The translations under genes and the position numbers were made by a program. A stretch of DNA of 56,246 nt from Rubrobacter aplysinae (GTDB lineage: Bacteria; Actinomycetota; Rubrobacteria; Rubrobacterales; Rubrobacteraceae): contig NZ_LEKH01000015.1 of assembly GCF_001029505.1 (NCBI RefSeq), forward strand, positions 1 through 56,246, given 5' to 3'. Numbering within the stretch: the stretch's first letter is position 1; each line of letters opens with the position of its first letter. Positions 43,567 through 51,757 of the stretch are shown one piece after another. The notes under the pieces were generated by a model. It had not been told where the DNA came from, did no database searches, and saw only the letters and a program-made list of their open reading frames with translations.

Positions 43567-43977
43567 CTACCGGCACTCCTCCGGGTACTGCTCGCAGTAC
43601 GGGGTATCGCCCGGGACCTTGCCGCGGTTGGCCGCCACCCAGTCGTAGACCTTCTCCTGCAGAGAAGGCATGCCGGGCAGCTCGTACAGCCGGTGCGGCA
43701 GCGGGATGCCGGTCGCCACCGCGACCGACATGTTTATGGCCTCCGCCCCCCGGTGGCGCTGCGGGGGATTGCCCGGCTCGCCGGGGACGTAGCTCCAGGC
43801 GGCCGCCTTACAGTCCTCCTCGGAGAGCCCGGCCTCCTCCGGGACGCCGCTCTTCTGATACGGGACCACCGTCACGCGGTGGTTGCGGTCCAGCGCCCCG
43901 ACGAGGCGCGCGCACCGCGTTCAAAAGTGTCAGCCGCCGTCGAATATCAGTACCAGATGCTCGGGTAACGCCGCCAT
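43567..43977 (-). CDS. DCC-family (DUF393) thiol-disulfide oxidoreductase with two in-frame TGA codons; candidate selenoprotein
   Basis: From ATG 43977 (AGGAGG 5 nt upstream) the minus strand reads LVLIFDGG, TGA, HF, TGA, TRCARLVGALDRNHRVTVVP and on to 43567: 136 codons counting both TGAs. The family motif is DxxCxxC. Asp13 is present and codons 16 (43932-43930) and 19 (43923-43921), where the two active-site cysteines belong, are both TGA. All else is intact, including VVPYQ, HRGAEAIN, YELPGMPSLQEKVYDWVAANRG and a Cys-containing end. A SECIS-like hairpin follows. Read through with selenocysteine, the protein has a DxxUxxU site. Without recoding only 15 residues are made, and 102 codons remain open downstream from 43875. 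The family probably acts as a redox protein; its partner is unknown. menA lies 79 bp upstream on the same strand. Confidence 0.75.
43885..43918 (-). promoter_or_regulatory. Candidate bacterial SECIS hairpin after the two TGA codons
   Basis: In the RNA after the second UGA, GCGG (nt 3-6) pairs with CCGC (nt 33-36). After an internal loop GCGCCUC (nt 12-18) pairs with GGGGCGC (nt 22-28, one U-G pair). The apical loop is GUC. The loop starts 18 nt after the second UGA and 27 nt after the first. Bacterial SECIS elements are known to need an apical loop with G in the first two positions about 16-37 nt from the UGA, so both UGAs qualify. A further perfect 7-bp hairpin lies at 43865-43883 but is farther than usual. 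Folding was done by eye. Confidence 0.55.
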
Positions 43978-44055
43978 CCTGGCCTCCTCGTCTTATCGCC
44001 TAGCCGTCCACGGTACAGAGCCTAACAGCATCAGGCCGGAAGGTGTTACAGGGGT

Positions 44056-44949
44056 TTACAAGGGTACGCCGATCACCACCCCGGCGGCGTAGAGCAGGCC
44101 GAAAACGGCGTGCAGCCCAGAGGTACCCTTCACCACCGGCGCCAGCCGCGCCGGTACGGTAGACGACGCCACGCCGCGCCACAGCCGCAGGGCCAGCGGC
44201 AGGCTCAGTAGCGCGACGAGCGTCGTGACCGGCACCACGCCAGAGAGGACGAGCGGCGCTAGCAAGACGTAAGTCCCGGCGAGCAGGCCCCGGTACACGG
44301 CTATACCGCCCCTGCGGCCGAGCACTATGGGCAGGGTGCGACGTCCGCCCCGGACGTCCTCGTCCAAGTCCCGGATGTTGTTCGCGAGCAGGATGGCGGC
44401 GACCGGGCAGCCGAGCGGGAGCGCGGCCAGAAGCACGCCCGGCGGAAACCCGCCGGCCTGCACGGCGTAGGAGATCGCGACTATGAGCACGCCCATGAAC
44501 ACGAAGACCGTCGCCTCGCTGGCCGGGGTCGAGGAGATCGGACGCGGCCCCCCGGTGTAGAGGTATCCCGCGAGCGCCGACACCAGCCCGAGCGCTAGTA
44601 TAACGAGGCCGCCCACGGCGACGAGGTATAGCCCGAGCACGAAAGCCACCGCGTACAGCCCGAGCGCCGCCAGGAGCACCGAGCGGGCCCGCAGCTTGCC
44701 CCCGACGATGGAGCCGGATTTGCCGACCGAGTCAACCGTATCCAGGCCGCGCTCCGCATCGTAGTACTCGTTGAACATATTGGTCGCGGCCTGTATCAGG
44801 AGGCTCGCCGCGAGCATCGCCACGAACGGCCCGGCGCTAAAGCCGCCGTCCCGCAGCGCGAGCGCCGTCCCGAAGAGAACCGGCACCGCCGCCGCCGTCA
44901 GGGTGACCGGACGTGCGAGCCTTACCCACTCGCCGGGGGTCGCGCTCAC
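44056..44949 (-). CDS. menA: 1,4-dihydroxy-2-naphthoate polyprenyltransferase (UbiA family)
   Basis: MenA attaches the prenyl chain in menaquinone synthesis. The 297-residue protein has about nine hydrophobic helices and the two Asp-rich UbiA motifs: ATNMFNEYYDAERGLDTVD (about 55-73) and LANNIRDLDEDVRGGRRTLP (about 188-207). The KSGSIVGGKL segment after the first motif is typical of MenA rather than UbiA or protoheme farnesyltransferase. GTG 44949 is the start. The DCC-family gene follows 79 bp downstream on the same strand and may share its transcript. On the other side, an M23 lipoprotein gene is divergent. Confidence 0.9.
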   Translation of the reverse strand: MSATPGEWVRLARPVTLTAAAVPVLFGTALALRDGGFSAGPFVAMLAASLLIQAATNMFNEYYDAERGLDTVDSVGKSGSIVGGKLRARSVLLAALGLYAVAFVLGLYLVAVGGLVILALGLVSALAGYLYTGGPRPISSTPASEATVFVFMGVLIVAISYAVQAGGFPPGVLLAALPLGCPVAAILLANNIRDLDEDVRGGRRTLPIVLGRRGGIAVYRGLLAGTYVLLAPLVLSGVVPVTTLVALLSLPLALRLWRGVASSTVPARLAPVVKGTSGLHAVFGLLYAAGVVIGVPL

Positions 44950-45054
44950 GCCGGCCTCCGCGCGGTGGTCGCCGGCTTCTCTATTGGCGGGGTTAACGGA
45001 GTCACGCGCAACATCTTACAGGCTCCGCGCCGCCGCGCTGTTAGCATCCACCCG

Positions 45055-45693
45055 GTGTACAGTCCAAAGCAGAAACCCCCCCGCCGCACTCTTATCCTCG
45101 TTCTGGGCCTGATCCTGATGCTTTCGGCGGGATGCTCGGCCGCGGGCGGCGGCTTCCTGGAGCCCGAGCCTCGAAAGGCCGTGTTCCCGCTCCCGGAGCA
45201 GTACACGGGCGGGTACACGGACGACTGGGGCGCCACCAGGCCGCAGGGCGGCCACGAGGGCACGGACATATTCGCCCCGAGGGGTACGCCGGTGCGCTCG
45301 ATCACGGCGAGCACGGTGGTGGATGGCGAGGAGTCCAGTGAAGCGGGCTGGAACACACTCGGCGGCTACACGGTGAACGTCCGGGCCGCCAACGACGTTG
45401 GACCCGTCGAGCGCGGCGATCTCTTCTACTATGCGCACCTGAGACGGTCCACCGCCCTAGAGCCGGGCGACGAGGTGGAGGCCGGAGACAAACTGGGCGA
45501 GGTCGGCTCCACCGGCGGAGGTCCACCCGGCACCCGCGAGGCCGGGCCGCCGCACCTGCACCTGGGCTGGTACACCGCATCCGAGCCGGACCAGCAGGCC
45601 GAGAGCGGAGCCCGGAACCCGTACCCGCTGCTCGAACGTCTCAGGCTAAACGGCGGCTCTTTCACCGTACAGCCCGAAGGTCCGTTTTCATAA
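45055..45693 (+). CDS. M23-family metallopeptidase-like lipoprotein
   Basis: This is a probable envelope endopeptidase of the LytM/M23 class. The N-terminus has basic residues (KQKPPRRT), a hydrophobic core and a lipobox LSAGC (Cys about 24), so it should be a lipoprotein. The zinc ligands of M23 are present: GGHEGTDIFAP (His, Asp) and PPHLHLGWY (HxH). I place the start at GTG 45055 (212 residues) because the signal peptide then has normal length; no ribosome site precedes it, so it may be leaderless, and the frame extends upstream to 44965. It converges with the GlcD-like gene with 6 bp between. Confidence 0.75.
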   Translation: MYSPKQKPPRRTLILVLGLILMLSAGCSAAGGGFLEPEPRKAVFPLPEQYTGGYTDDWGATRPQGGHEGTDIFAPRGTPVRSITASTVVDGEESSEAGWNTLGGYTVNVRAANDVGPVERGDLFYYAHLRRSTALEPGDEVEAGDKLGEVGSTGGGPPGTREAGPPHLHLGWYTASEPDQQAESGARNPYPLLERLRLNGGSFTVQPEGPFS

Positions 45694-45699
45694 CCTAGG

Positions 45700-47070
45700 C
45701 TACGTCTCGTTCGGGAGCACCTTGCCGGGGTTGAGGATTCCGTCCGGATCCAGGAGGCGCTTTATGCCGCGCATCAGGGGGATGCTGTCGCCGTGCTCCT
45801 TCTCCAGGGAGCGGCGCTTGCCGGAGCCGATGCCGTGCTCTCCGGTGCAAGTGCCGCCCCGGGCGAGGGCGTAGTCCACTATCTCGGCGTTCACGCGGGA
45901 GGCGCGATCCACGTCTCCGGGGTCGGAGGCGTCCATCGGGAAGATCGCATGATAGTTGCCGTCGCCGACGTGGCCCAGGATCGCGCCCTCGAACCCGGCC
46001 TCGGAGATGGTCCGCCGGGCCGCTCCGAGGGCTCCGGGAAGATCCGAGATGGGCACGCACACGTCGGTGGAGATCGTGGCCTTCCCGGGGTTCAGGGCCC
46101 GGACGGCGAGCCCGGCCTTGTGCCGCGCCTCCCACAGCGTCTCGCGGGCTGCGGGGTCTTGCTCGTGCTCGAAGGAGTCGCAGCCCCCGGAGCGGGCGAT
46201 CTCCCGTGCCCTGCCGGTGTCGGCCTCGACGGCGGCCTCGTCGCCGCTAAACTCCAGGAACAGCGTCGGGGACTCCGGGTAAGCGGTGCCAGAGTAGGCG
46301 TTTACAGCCGCCACCGTGCGCTCGTCCACCAGCTCCACGCGGCCGACGAGCATGCCGGAGCGGATCATGACTATAGCCGCCTCCCCGGCCTCCTCGACGC
46401 TCCCGAAGGTTGCGCGGGCGGCGATAGCCATCTCGGGCAGGGGCTTGAGCCTGAGCGTGATCCCGGTAAACACCCCTAGCGTACCCTCCGAGCCCACGAA
46501 CAGGCTCGTGAGGTCGTAGCCGGCGGAGGACTTGGCGGATAGCCCACCGGTCGTCATGAGGCTCCCGTTGGCGAGTGCGACCTCTAGCCCGAGGACCTGA
46601 TCCCGCATCACCCCGTGGCGCACGGCGTTGGTTCCGCTCGCGTTCGTAGCCGCCATGCCGCCTATCGAGGCGTCCCAGCCAGGGTCCACCGGGAAGAATA
46701 GCCCGTGCGGGGCAAGCTCGCGGTTCAGGCGCTCGTGGGTAACCCCGGGCTCGACGCGCGCGATGAGGTCCTCCGGGCGCAGCTCGACAATACGGTCCAT
46801 GCGAGAGGTGTCCAGGCTTATGCCGCCCCTCTCGGGCACGACGTGGCCCTCCAGGCTGCTCCCCTGACCGAAAGGCGTCACGGACACTCCGTATTCCCCC
46901 GCGAACACGAGCACGGCGGCGACCTCCTCCCGGCTCTCGGGGTAGACGACCGCCTCCGGCGGGCGCGGCGAGTGGTCCGCTACGCCGCCTCCATGACGTC
47001 CGACCTCCTCGCCGGAGGTCACGACCCGGTCCTCCGACAGGATCGCCGCAAGCTCAGAGGCGAGGCTCAC
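45700..47070 (-). CDS. FAD-linked oxidase, GlcD/D-lactate dehydrogenase type
   Basis: This 456-residue flavoenzyme has an N-terminal PCMH-type FAD domain (VVYPESREEVAAVLVFAGEYG, TPFGQGSSLEGHVVP, GGMAATNASGTNAVRHGVMRDQVLG) and a C-terminal FAD-oxidase domain ending in the metal/substrate region GHVGDGNYHAIFPMD and GEHGIGSGKR. It oxidises D-lactate, glycolate or a related 2-hydroxyacid and feeds electrons to quinone or cytochrome. GTG 47070 is chosen as start since AAGGGAGG lies 8 nt before it; the GTG three codons upstream overlaps that site. The FAH-type gene lies just upstream (16 bp). Confidence 0.88.
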   Translation of the reverse strand: MSLASELAAILSEDRVVTSGEEVGRHGGGVADHSPRPPEAVVYPESREEVAAVLVFAGEYGVSVTPFGQGSSLEGHVVPERGGISLDTSRMDRIVELRPEDLIARVEPGVTHERLNRELAPHGLFFPVDPGWDASIGGMAATNASGTNAVRHGVMRDQVLGLEVALANGSLMTTGGLSAKSSAGYDLTSLFVGSEGTLGVFTGITLRLKPLPEMAIAARATFGSVEEAGEAAIVMIRSGMLVGRVELVDERTVAAVNAYSGTAYPESPTLFLEFSGDEAAVEADTGRAREIARSGGCDSFEHEQDPAARETLWEARHKAGLAVRALNPGKATISTDVCVPISDLPGALGAARRTISEAGFEGAILGHVGDGNYHAIFPMDASDPGDVDRASRVNAEIVDYALARGGTCTGEHGIGSGKRRSLEKEHGDSIPLMRGIKRLLDPDGILNPGKVLPNET

Positions 47071-47085
47071 GGCTGCCACCTCCCT

Positions 47086-47931
47086 TTACTCCGCCCGCAC
47101 CGGGTTGGTCAGGGTGCCGAGGCCCTGTATCTCGACGGTCACCTCGTCGCCGTCCCCCAGAAACACCTTCGGGTCCCGCGCGGTGCCGACGCCCGCCGGG
47201 GTGCCGGTGGAGATGATGTCGCCCGGCATCAGGGTCATTCCGGTGGAAAGGAACGCTATAAGCTCTGCGACGGGGAAGATCATGTCCGAGGTGTTGCCGT
47301 CCTGCATGGTCTCGCCGTTCAGCACGCAGCGCACGGACAGAGCCTGCGGGTCCGGCACCTCGTCGGCGGTGGCGATGTACGGACCGATGGGGAAGAAGGT
47401 GTCTATGGACTTCGAGCGGGTCCACTGTCCGCCCTCGGAGAACTGCAGGTCGCGGGTCGAGACGTCGTTGCAGGCGATGTAGCCGAAGACGTGATCCAGG
47501 GCCTCCCCGGCCGAGACGTTGCGCGCCGGACGCCCGATAACCACGCCGAGCTCGGCCTCGTAGTCGGCCTGCTCCGTGATCGGGGGTATGCTTATGGCCT
47601 CGCCGGGCGCGGCGATGGTGTTGGCGTACTTGGCGAAGAGTATGGGCTTCTCGGGTAGCTCGGCCCCGGTCTCCTCGGCGTGGTCGCGGTAGTTGAGGCC
47701 GATGCCCAGGATCTTCTGCGGCCCCCGCGTCGCACCACCGAGTGGCGCGTGGAGCTCGACCTCGGCCATCGCCAGCGACTCGTCCTCGTCGGGCCTGTCC
47801 TCCGGATCGCGGCCGTGCTCTATGAACTCCAGCATGCTAATGCCAGGCTCCGCCATCTGCCGCACCCGGCCATCCTCGAGATAACCGATCGTCGGCTCTT
47901 CTCCGGGCCGTGAGTAAGTTACGAGCTTCAA
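47086..47931 (-). CDS. Fumarylacetoacetate hydrolase family protein
   Basis: This 281-residue FAH-fold protein shows [24 protein letters not shown], the metal-binding Glu region [29 protein letters not shown] and [18 protein letters not shown]. Relatives cleave or isomerise acylpyruvates, decarboxylate oxaloacetate, or hydrate 2-oxopentenoates; the exact reaction is not visible. TTG 47931 has GGAGGAACCT upstream. It precedes the GlcD-like gene by 16 bp, so both are likely one operon, perhaps for a hydroxyacid or aromatic intermediate. Confidence 0.88.
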   Translation of the reverse strand: MKLVTYSRPGEEPTIGYLEDGRVRQMAEPGISMLEFIEHGRDPEDRPDEDESLAMAEVELHAPLGGATRGPQKILGIGLNYRDHAEETGAELPEKPILFAKYANTIAAPGEAISIPPITEQADYEAELGVVIGRPARNVSAGEALDHVFGYIACNDVSTRDLQFSEGGQWTRSKSIDTFFPIGPYIATADEVPDPQALSVRCVLNGETMQDGNTSDMIFPVAELIAFLSTGMTLMPGDIISTGTPAGVGTARDPKVFLGDGDEVTVEIQGLGTLTNPVRAE

Positions 47932-48020
47932 AGGTTCCTCCCCGCTTCTATCAACTGTATTACCCTGTTTACGGGAGGCATCTTAGCAGCAGTGACCGAC
48001 TCCGCGCCGGTAAGAAACGT

Positions 48021-48665
48021 CTATGGCTGGAGGCGCGTGATCTCCCAGCCGCCTGAATCGTCTGGCGTATACAGCAGCCTGTCGTGCAGGCGGCTCTCGC
48101 GGCCCTGCCAGAACTCCACTCTCTGTGGCGCGAGCCGGTAGCCGCCCCAGCCTGCGGGACGTGGGACCTCGCGTCCCGCATATCTTTCCTCTAGCTCTCG
48201 CTGGCGCCGTTCCAGCGCGGCGCGGCTGTCTATGGGGCGGCTCTGCTCGGAGACGTGGGCTCCTATACGGCTGCCCCACGGGCGGCTCGCGAAGTAGGCG
48301 TCGGACTCCTCGGCGAGTAGCCGACTTACCTCGCCTTCGACGCGCACCTGACGCTCGAGCTTGCCCCAGTAGAAGACTAGCGCGGCGCGCGGGTTCTCTT
48401 CCAGCTCGGCGGCCTTGCGCCCGGTGTAGCTGGTGTAGAAGACGAAACCGTGCTCGTCGTAGCCCTTTAGCAGCACGATGCGGGCGGAGGGCGCGCCCGA
48501 GGAGTCGGCGGTGGCGAGGGTCATGGCATTTGGCTCGTGCAGGCCCGCTTCGAGCGCCGCTTCGAACCAGCGCCGGAACTGCTCCACCGGGTCGGGTTGG
48601 GCTTCGTTTTCGGAGAGGCCGGTCCGGGTGTACTCGCGGCGCAGGCGGGCTACGGAATCCTCCAC
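48021..48665 (-). CDS. pdxH: Pyridoxamine 5'-phosphate oxidase
   Basis: PdxH oxidises pyridoxine or pyridoxamine 5'-phosphate to PLP with FMN. The 214-residue protein contains [52 protein letters not shown] (FMN site), [19 protein letters not shown] and the C-terminal [28 protein letters not shown], all standard PdxH blocks (each longer string here is given in family order). GTG 48665 begins 2 bp after the stop of the DUF427 gene, so translation is coupled. Confidence 0.95.
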   Translation of the reverse strand: MEDSVARLRREYTRTGLSENEAQPDPVEQFRRWFEAALEAGLHEPNAMTLATADSSGAPSARIVLLKGYDEHGFVFYTSYTGRKAAELEENPRAALVFYWGKLERQVRVEGEVSRLLAEESDAYFASRPWGSRIGAHVSEQSRPIDSRAALERRQRELEERYAGREVPRPAGWGGYRLAPQRVEFWQGRESRLHDRLLYTPDDSGGWEITRLQP

Positions 48666-48666
48666 G

Positions 48667-49161
48667 CTACCAGCCGGTCGTGCCGGGCGCGCCCTTGAAC
48701 GGGCCTACGATGTCCGAGGAGATCCAACCCCCGTAGAAATCCCCCTCCTGGGCCTCGACCTTCTCGCCGTCCACCCAGCAGTTGTCCATGAGCGACGGGT
48801 AGAAAGCGACGTAGTCCTTTATCTCCCTGAACTCCGGGGTCGGGTCCGGGTAGGCGAAGGCGGCCCGGTCGGCCTCCTTCTCGTCGGTAACGAGCCGGTA
48901 GTAGCGCGCCGCCCCCTTCCACTCGCACATCGAGGCACCCGCCTTCGGCTGCAGGTGCTCCATCCTCACGTCCTCGGGCGGGAAGTAGTACACCGGCGGG
49001 TGGCTCGTCTCCAGCACCCGCTTGGGACGGCTCGTGTACGCCACGGTCACGTCGCCGAAGACCACCTTCACCCGCTTATCCACGCTCTCGATGCGCGGCG
49101 GGCGCGGATAGTCCCACACGGACTCCTGACCCGGTCCCGGCTCCACGCGGCTCTCACTCAC
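48667..49161 (-). CDS. DUF427 domain protein
   Basis: This 164-residue protein has the DUF427 fold signature: [65 protein letters not shown] and [20 protein letters not shown]. The biochemical function of this family is unknown to me; it is common in actinomycetes. GTG 49161 has GGGAGG 8 nt upstream, and an exact TATAAT lies at 49212-49217 on the minus strand. pdxH follows after 1 bp, so the pair forms a small operon. Confidence 0.88.
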   Translation of the reverse strand: MSESRVEPGPGQESVWDYPRPPRIESVDKRVKVVFGDVTVAYTSRPKRVLETSHPPVYYFPPEDVRMEHLQPKAGASMCEWKGAARYYRLVTDEKEADRAAFAYPDPTPEFREIKDYVAFYPSLMDNCWVDGEKVEAQEGDFYGGWISSDIVGPFKGAPGTTGW

Positions 49162-49211
49162 TCCGCAAACCTCCCGTTTCGTGGTACTCGTGGTAAGGAT
49201 CTCACCCCAAG

Positions 49212-49217
49212 ATTATA
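49212..49217 (-). promoter_or_regulatory. TATAAT -10 element upstream of DUF427-pdxH
   Basis: A perfect TATAAT on the minus strand stands about 51 bp before the GTG of the DUF427 gene. No convincing -35 hexamer was found 16-18 bp farther, so only the -10 is supported. Confidence 0.4.
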
Positions 49218-49277
49218 TGAGACAGCGGGTGTGCGACCGTGATAAAGAACCTGAAAGACCCAAGAGGTCGAAGAAGA

Positions 49278-49673
49278 CTAACGTCCCGGCGGGAGCACGG
49301 CCTCCGCCTCTATCTCGACCAGCATCTCGGGCGAGAGGAGCCGGCGCACCTCGACGATGGTCGAGGCGGGCCGTATCTCCTCGAAGAACTCGCGGTGCGC
49401 CCGGCCGACCTTCTCCCCGTCGCCCATGTCCGTGACGTAGATGCGGGTACGGACCACGTCCTCCATCTCCGCCTCCGCCGCCCGCAGCGCGACCCGGATG
49501 TTCCTCAGGGCCTGTACCGTCTGGGCGTAGGCGTCCCCGACACCGATTATGCCGCCGGAGCCGTCCGTGGCGGTGGTCCCGGAGACGTGGACGGAGCGGT
49601 CGGCCCTAACGGCGCGCGAGTAGCCGAACTCGGACTCCCAGGGCGTCCCGCTGGTGATGTTGTCGCGCCTCAC
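49278..49673 (-). CDS. RidA (YjgF/YER057c) family enamine/imine deaminase
   Basis: RidA proteins hydrolyse reactive enamine/imine intermediates from PLP enzymes. The 131-residue protein has the family core: the N-terminal [20 protein letters not shown], a central region ending [20 protein letters not shown] and RTRIYVTDM, and a C-terminal [20 protein letters not shown] with the catalytic-type Arg (VEVRRL) and Glu. It is closer to the wider Rid subgroups than to archetypal RidA (RxxxxV, ends EIEAEAVL). GTG 49673 has only a weak ribosome site. It stands just after the OpuC terminator. Confidence 0.85.
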   Translation of the reverse strand: MRRDNITSGTPWESEFGYSRAVRADRSVHVSGTTATDGSGGIIGVGDAYAQTVQALRNIRVALRAAEAEMEDVVRTRIYVTDMGDGEKVGRAHREFFEEIRPASTIVEVRRLLSPEMLVEIEAEAVLPPGR

Positions 49674-49708
49674 GCCTACAGGATACCCTGGTTACGATCC
49701 AGAAGAAA

Positions 49709-49739
49709 CGCCGGGCGCCTCGCAAAGGAGGACCCGGCG
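49709..49739 (-). terminator. Intrinsic terminator of the OpuC operon
   Basis: On the minus strand CGCCGGG (49739-49733) pairs with CCCGGCG (49715-49709). Inside the loop CCTC pairs with GAGG, giving a nearly continuous stem; TTTCTTCT follows (49708-49701). It lies 36 bp after the binding-protein stop and before the ridA start. This is the best intrinsic terminator in the window. Confidence 0.75.
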
Positions 49740-49774
49740 CCGTGAGCTGAGCGGCTCTGTGCTCGGCCCGGCCG

Positions 49775-50776
49775 CTACTCGATGAAGCCCTGCTCCGTCA
49801 GCCAGTCCTCGGCGACGTCCTCCGGGTCCTCACCGTCGACGTCCACGCGGGCGTTGAGCTCCTGCATGGTCTTCAGCGTGATCTCCTCGGATATCGGCTC
49901 GAAGAGGTCGGAGAGCGCCTTGTTCTCCTGATACACCTCTTCGCGGACGTTGATCGTCGGGTTGTAGAGCGGGAAGAAGCCCTCGTCGTCCTCGAGTGGC
50001 TTGAGGTTGAGCGCGGCGACGCGGCCGTCGGAGGTAAAGACCTCGCCGAAGTTGCACGGGTCACCCTCGTCAGCGCGATCGTAGATCACACCCTCCTGGA
50101 AACGGGAGATATTGCCCTTGGGGAACTCGTAGCCGTACTCTTTCTCCATACCGGGCAGGCCGTCGTCGCGGGCTGCGAACTCGCTGTCTACGCAGACCGT
50201 GGCCTTGTCCGGGTTCTCCTCGATGAGCTGGCCTATGTCGGAGAGCTTCTCCATCTGTGCCAGGTCCTCGTCGTACTGGTCGCTGTCCTCGTTATAGACC
50301 TCCTGGCGCACGGCGAGGGCGTAGGTGTTGTTCATCGGGGCCGGCGGCTCCAGCAGCCGGATGTCGTTCTCCTGTAACTCGGTCTCTTGGACCGTGTCGA
50401 AGAGCTTCTGTGAGTCGTCGGGCGGGTCGGTGTTGCCGAGGTGGGTGATGTAGTTGGTGCCCGTGTACTCCCAGTACATGTCGATGTCGCCGTTTACGAG
50501 CGCGCTGCGGGCCGCGTTGGTGCTGGCGAGCCCGACCTGGTCGGTTACGCTAGCGCCGGTCGACTCCAGCGACTTGACGGCGATGTAGCCCAGGATCAAC
50601 TGCTCCGTGAAGTCCTTGGAGCCCACGGTGAGATCCGCCCCCGAAAGGTCCACGTCCGAGATGGGACCGGAAGCCGAGGACCCGCCGCCGACCACGCCGC
50701 CGCAGCCCGCGAGCACGAGCGAGGCAACCAGCGCCAGCGCCAGGGTTTTTACGGTTAGCTTCTTTCTCTTGAACAC
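49775..50776 (-). CDS. opuCC: Osmoprotectant (glycine betaine/choline-type) ABC transporter, substrate-binding lipoprotein
   Basis: This 333-residue binding protein has a lipoprotein signal (LALALVASLVLAGCGG, lipobox Cys about 25) and the OpuAC/QAT fold: LTVGSKDFTEQLILGYIAVK, DMYWEYTGTNYI, the Tyr/Trp-rich region expected to form the aromatic cage for quaternary amines, and FYNP-like LYNPTINVREEV. It delivers betaine, carnitine, choline or similar solutes to the permeases. It is last in the order permease, ATPase, permease, binding protein and is followed by a clear terminator. GTG 50776 has AGGAGGAG upstream. Confidence 0.9.
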   Translation of the reverse strand: MFKRKKLTVKTLALALVASLVLAGCGGVVGGGSSASGPISDVDLSGADLTVGSKDFTEQLILGYIAVKSLESTGASVTDQVGLASTNAARSALVNGDIDMYWEYTGTNYITHLGNTDPPDDSQKLFDTVQETELQENDIRLLEPPAPMNNTYALAVRQEVYNEDSDQYDEDLAQMEKLSDIGQLIEENPDKATVCVDSEFAARDDGLPGMEKEYGYEFPKGNISRFQEGVIYDRADEGDPCNFGEVFTSDGRVAALNLKPLEDDEGFFPLYNPTINVREEVYQENKALSDLFEPISEEITLKTMQELNARVDVDGEDPEDVAEDWLTEQGFIE

Positions 50777-50871
50777 TAATCTCCTCCTATGTTTTTGTTT
50801 ACACGATTAGCGGGTATACGGTAGCCAGAATTTTTGCGTGTCCCCGTCTACGGCGTCCGGGCGCTACCTCA

Positions 50872-51702
50872 TCACAGGCCCTTTGGCTTGAGGATGTCCT
50901 CCGCTATTCCGGCTATGTAGTCTATGCCGAGCGCGAGCACGGCGGTTAGCAGGGCGCCGGTAATGAGGATCGAGTCCCGGCTGAGCGAGAGGCCCGTGTC
51001 TATCATGTCGCCCATGCCGCCCGCGTTGATAAAGGTCGCCAGCGTCGCCGTGCCGACCGCCAGGATGAGCGCCGTCCTGATGCCGGCGAGCATGATCGGG
51101 ATCGCCAGCGGCAGCTCTATCTTGAACAGCACCGCGGTCTTTGTCATGCCCATGCCGCGGCCGGCCTCTATCACCGAGCTGTCTACCTGCTGGATGCCGA
51201 CCATCGTGTTCCTGAGGACCGGCAAGAGGGTGTAGATCACGAGCGCGACTATCGCCCAGAACGTCCCGAAGCCGAGGAGTATGGCGAAGATCACCAGGAG
51301 CCCTATGGACGGTATCGCCTGCCCGATGCCCGCTACGGCGACTATTATCGGGGTCGCCGCCTTGAGCGCCGGCCGGGTCAGGAGCACCCCGGTGGGGACG
51401 GCCAGAGCGACGACCACGACCGTCGTGATCGCGGATATCACCAGGTGCTGGCGCATGAGCGTCAGTATGGTGTCCGCGTTAATCGTGCGCTCCTCGATGG
51501 AGTCGAGGCTCAGGGTGCCCACCCACAGATAGTTCGCCACGCAGACGGCCACGAGTATCAGGGGCAACGTGGCGTAGCGCAGGACCTTCCTGGCCCCGCC
51601 CCCGGAGCGGGAAGGTCCTTTCTGCTCGGTAGCCTCCGGCCGCCCTTCCGAGGCCTCTTCCTCCCTTACCTCCTCAGCCTTCTGGTCCTTGAGGTCGGTC
51701 AT
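50872..51702 (-). CDS. opuCB: Osmoprotectant ABC transporter permease (OpuCB/ProW type)
   Basis: This 276-residue permease has a polar, charged N-terminal stretch of about 35 residues (rich in Glu and Lys), then about six hydrophobic helices. The binding-protein-dependent permease loop is present: EAGRGMGMTKTAVLFKIELPLAIP, the EAA-type contact with the ATPase. RHLVISAITTVVVVALAVPTG and GIGQAIPSIGLLVIFAILLG are typical of OpuCB. It works with the second permease at 53056-53703 in a heteromeric channel. 55 bp separate it from the ATPase gene. Confidence 0.9.
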   Translation of the reverse strand: MTDLKDQKAEEVREEEASEGRPEATEQKGPSRSGGGARKVLRYATLPLILVAVCVANYLWVGTLSLDSIEERTINADTILTLMRQHLVISAITTVVVVALAVPTGVLLTRPALKAATPIIVAVAGIGQAIPSIGLLVIFAILLGFGTFWAIVALVIYTLLPVLRNTMVGIQQVDSSVIEAGRGMGMTKTAVLFKIELPLAIPIMLAGIRTALILAVGTATLATFINAGGMGDMIDTGLSLSRDSILITGALLTAVLALGIDYIAGIAEDILKPKGL

Positions 51703-51757
51703 CGGCGGGCTCTTTCGGTTCGTGCCCGCGCGCCGGGCCCTGCGGGCCCCGTACCAC

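Noticed and set aside
43567-43875. 102-residue protein starting at GTG 43875 as an independent hypothetical gene
   Set aside because: It is the C-terminal part of the DCC-family protein; the active-site region lies upstream in the same frame behind two TGA codons.
43567-43977. Genome-wide reassignment of TGA to an amino acid
   Set aside because: TGA is a normal stop at other genes here (yidC, MaoC-N, opuCD, methylglutaconyl-CoA hydratase), so recoding must be local.
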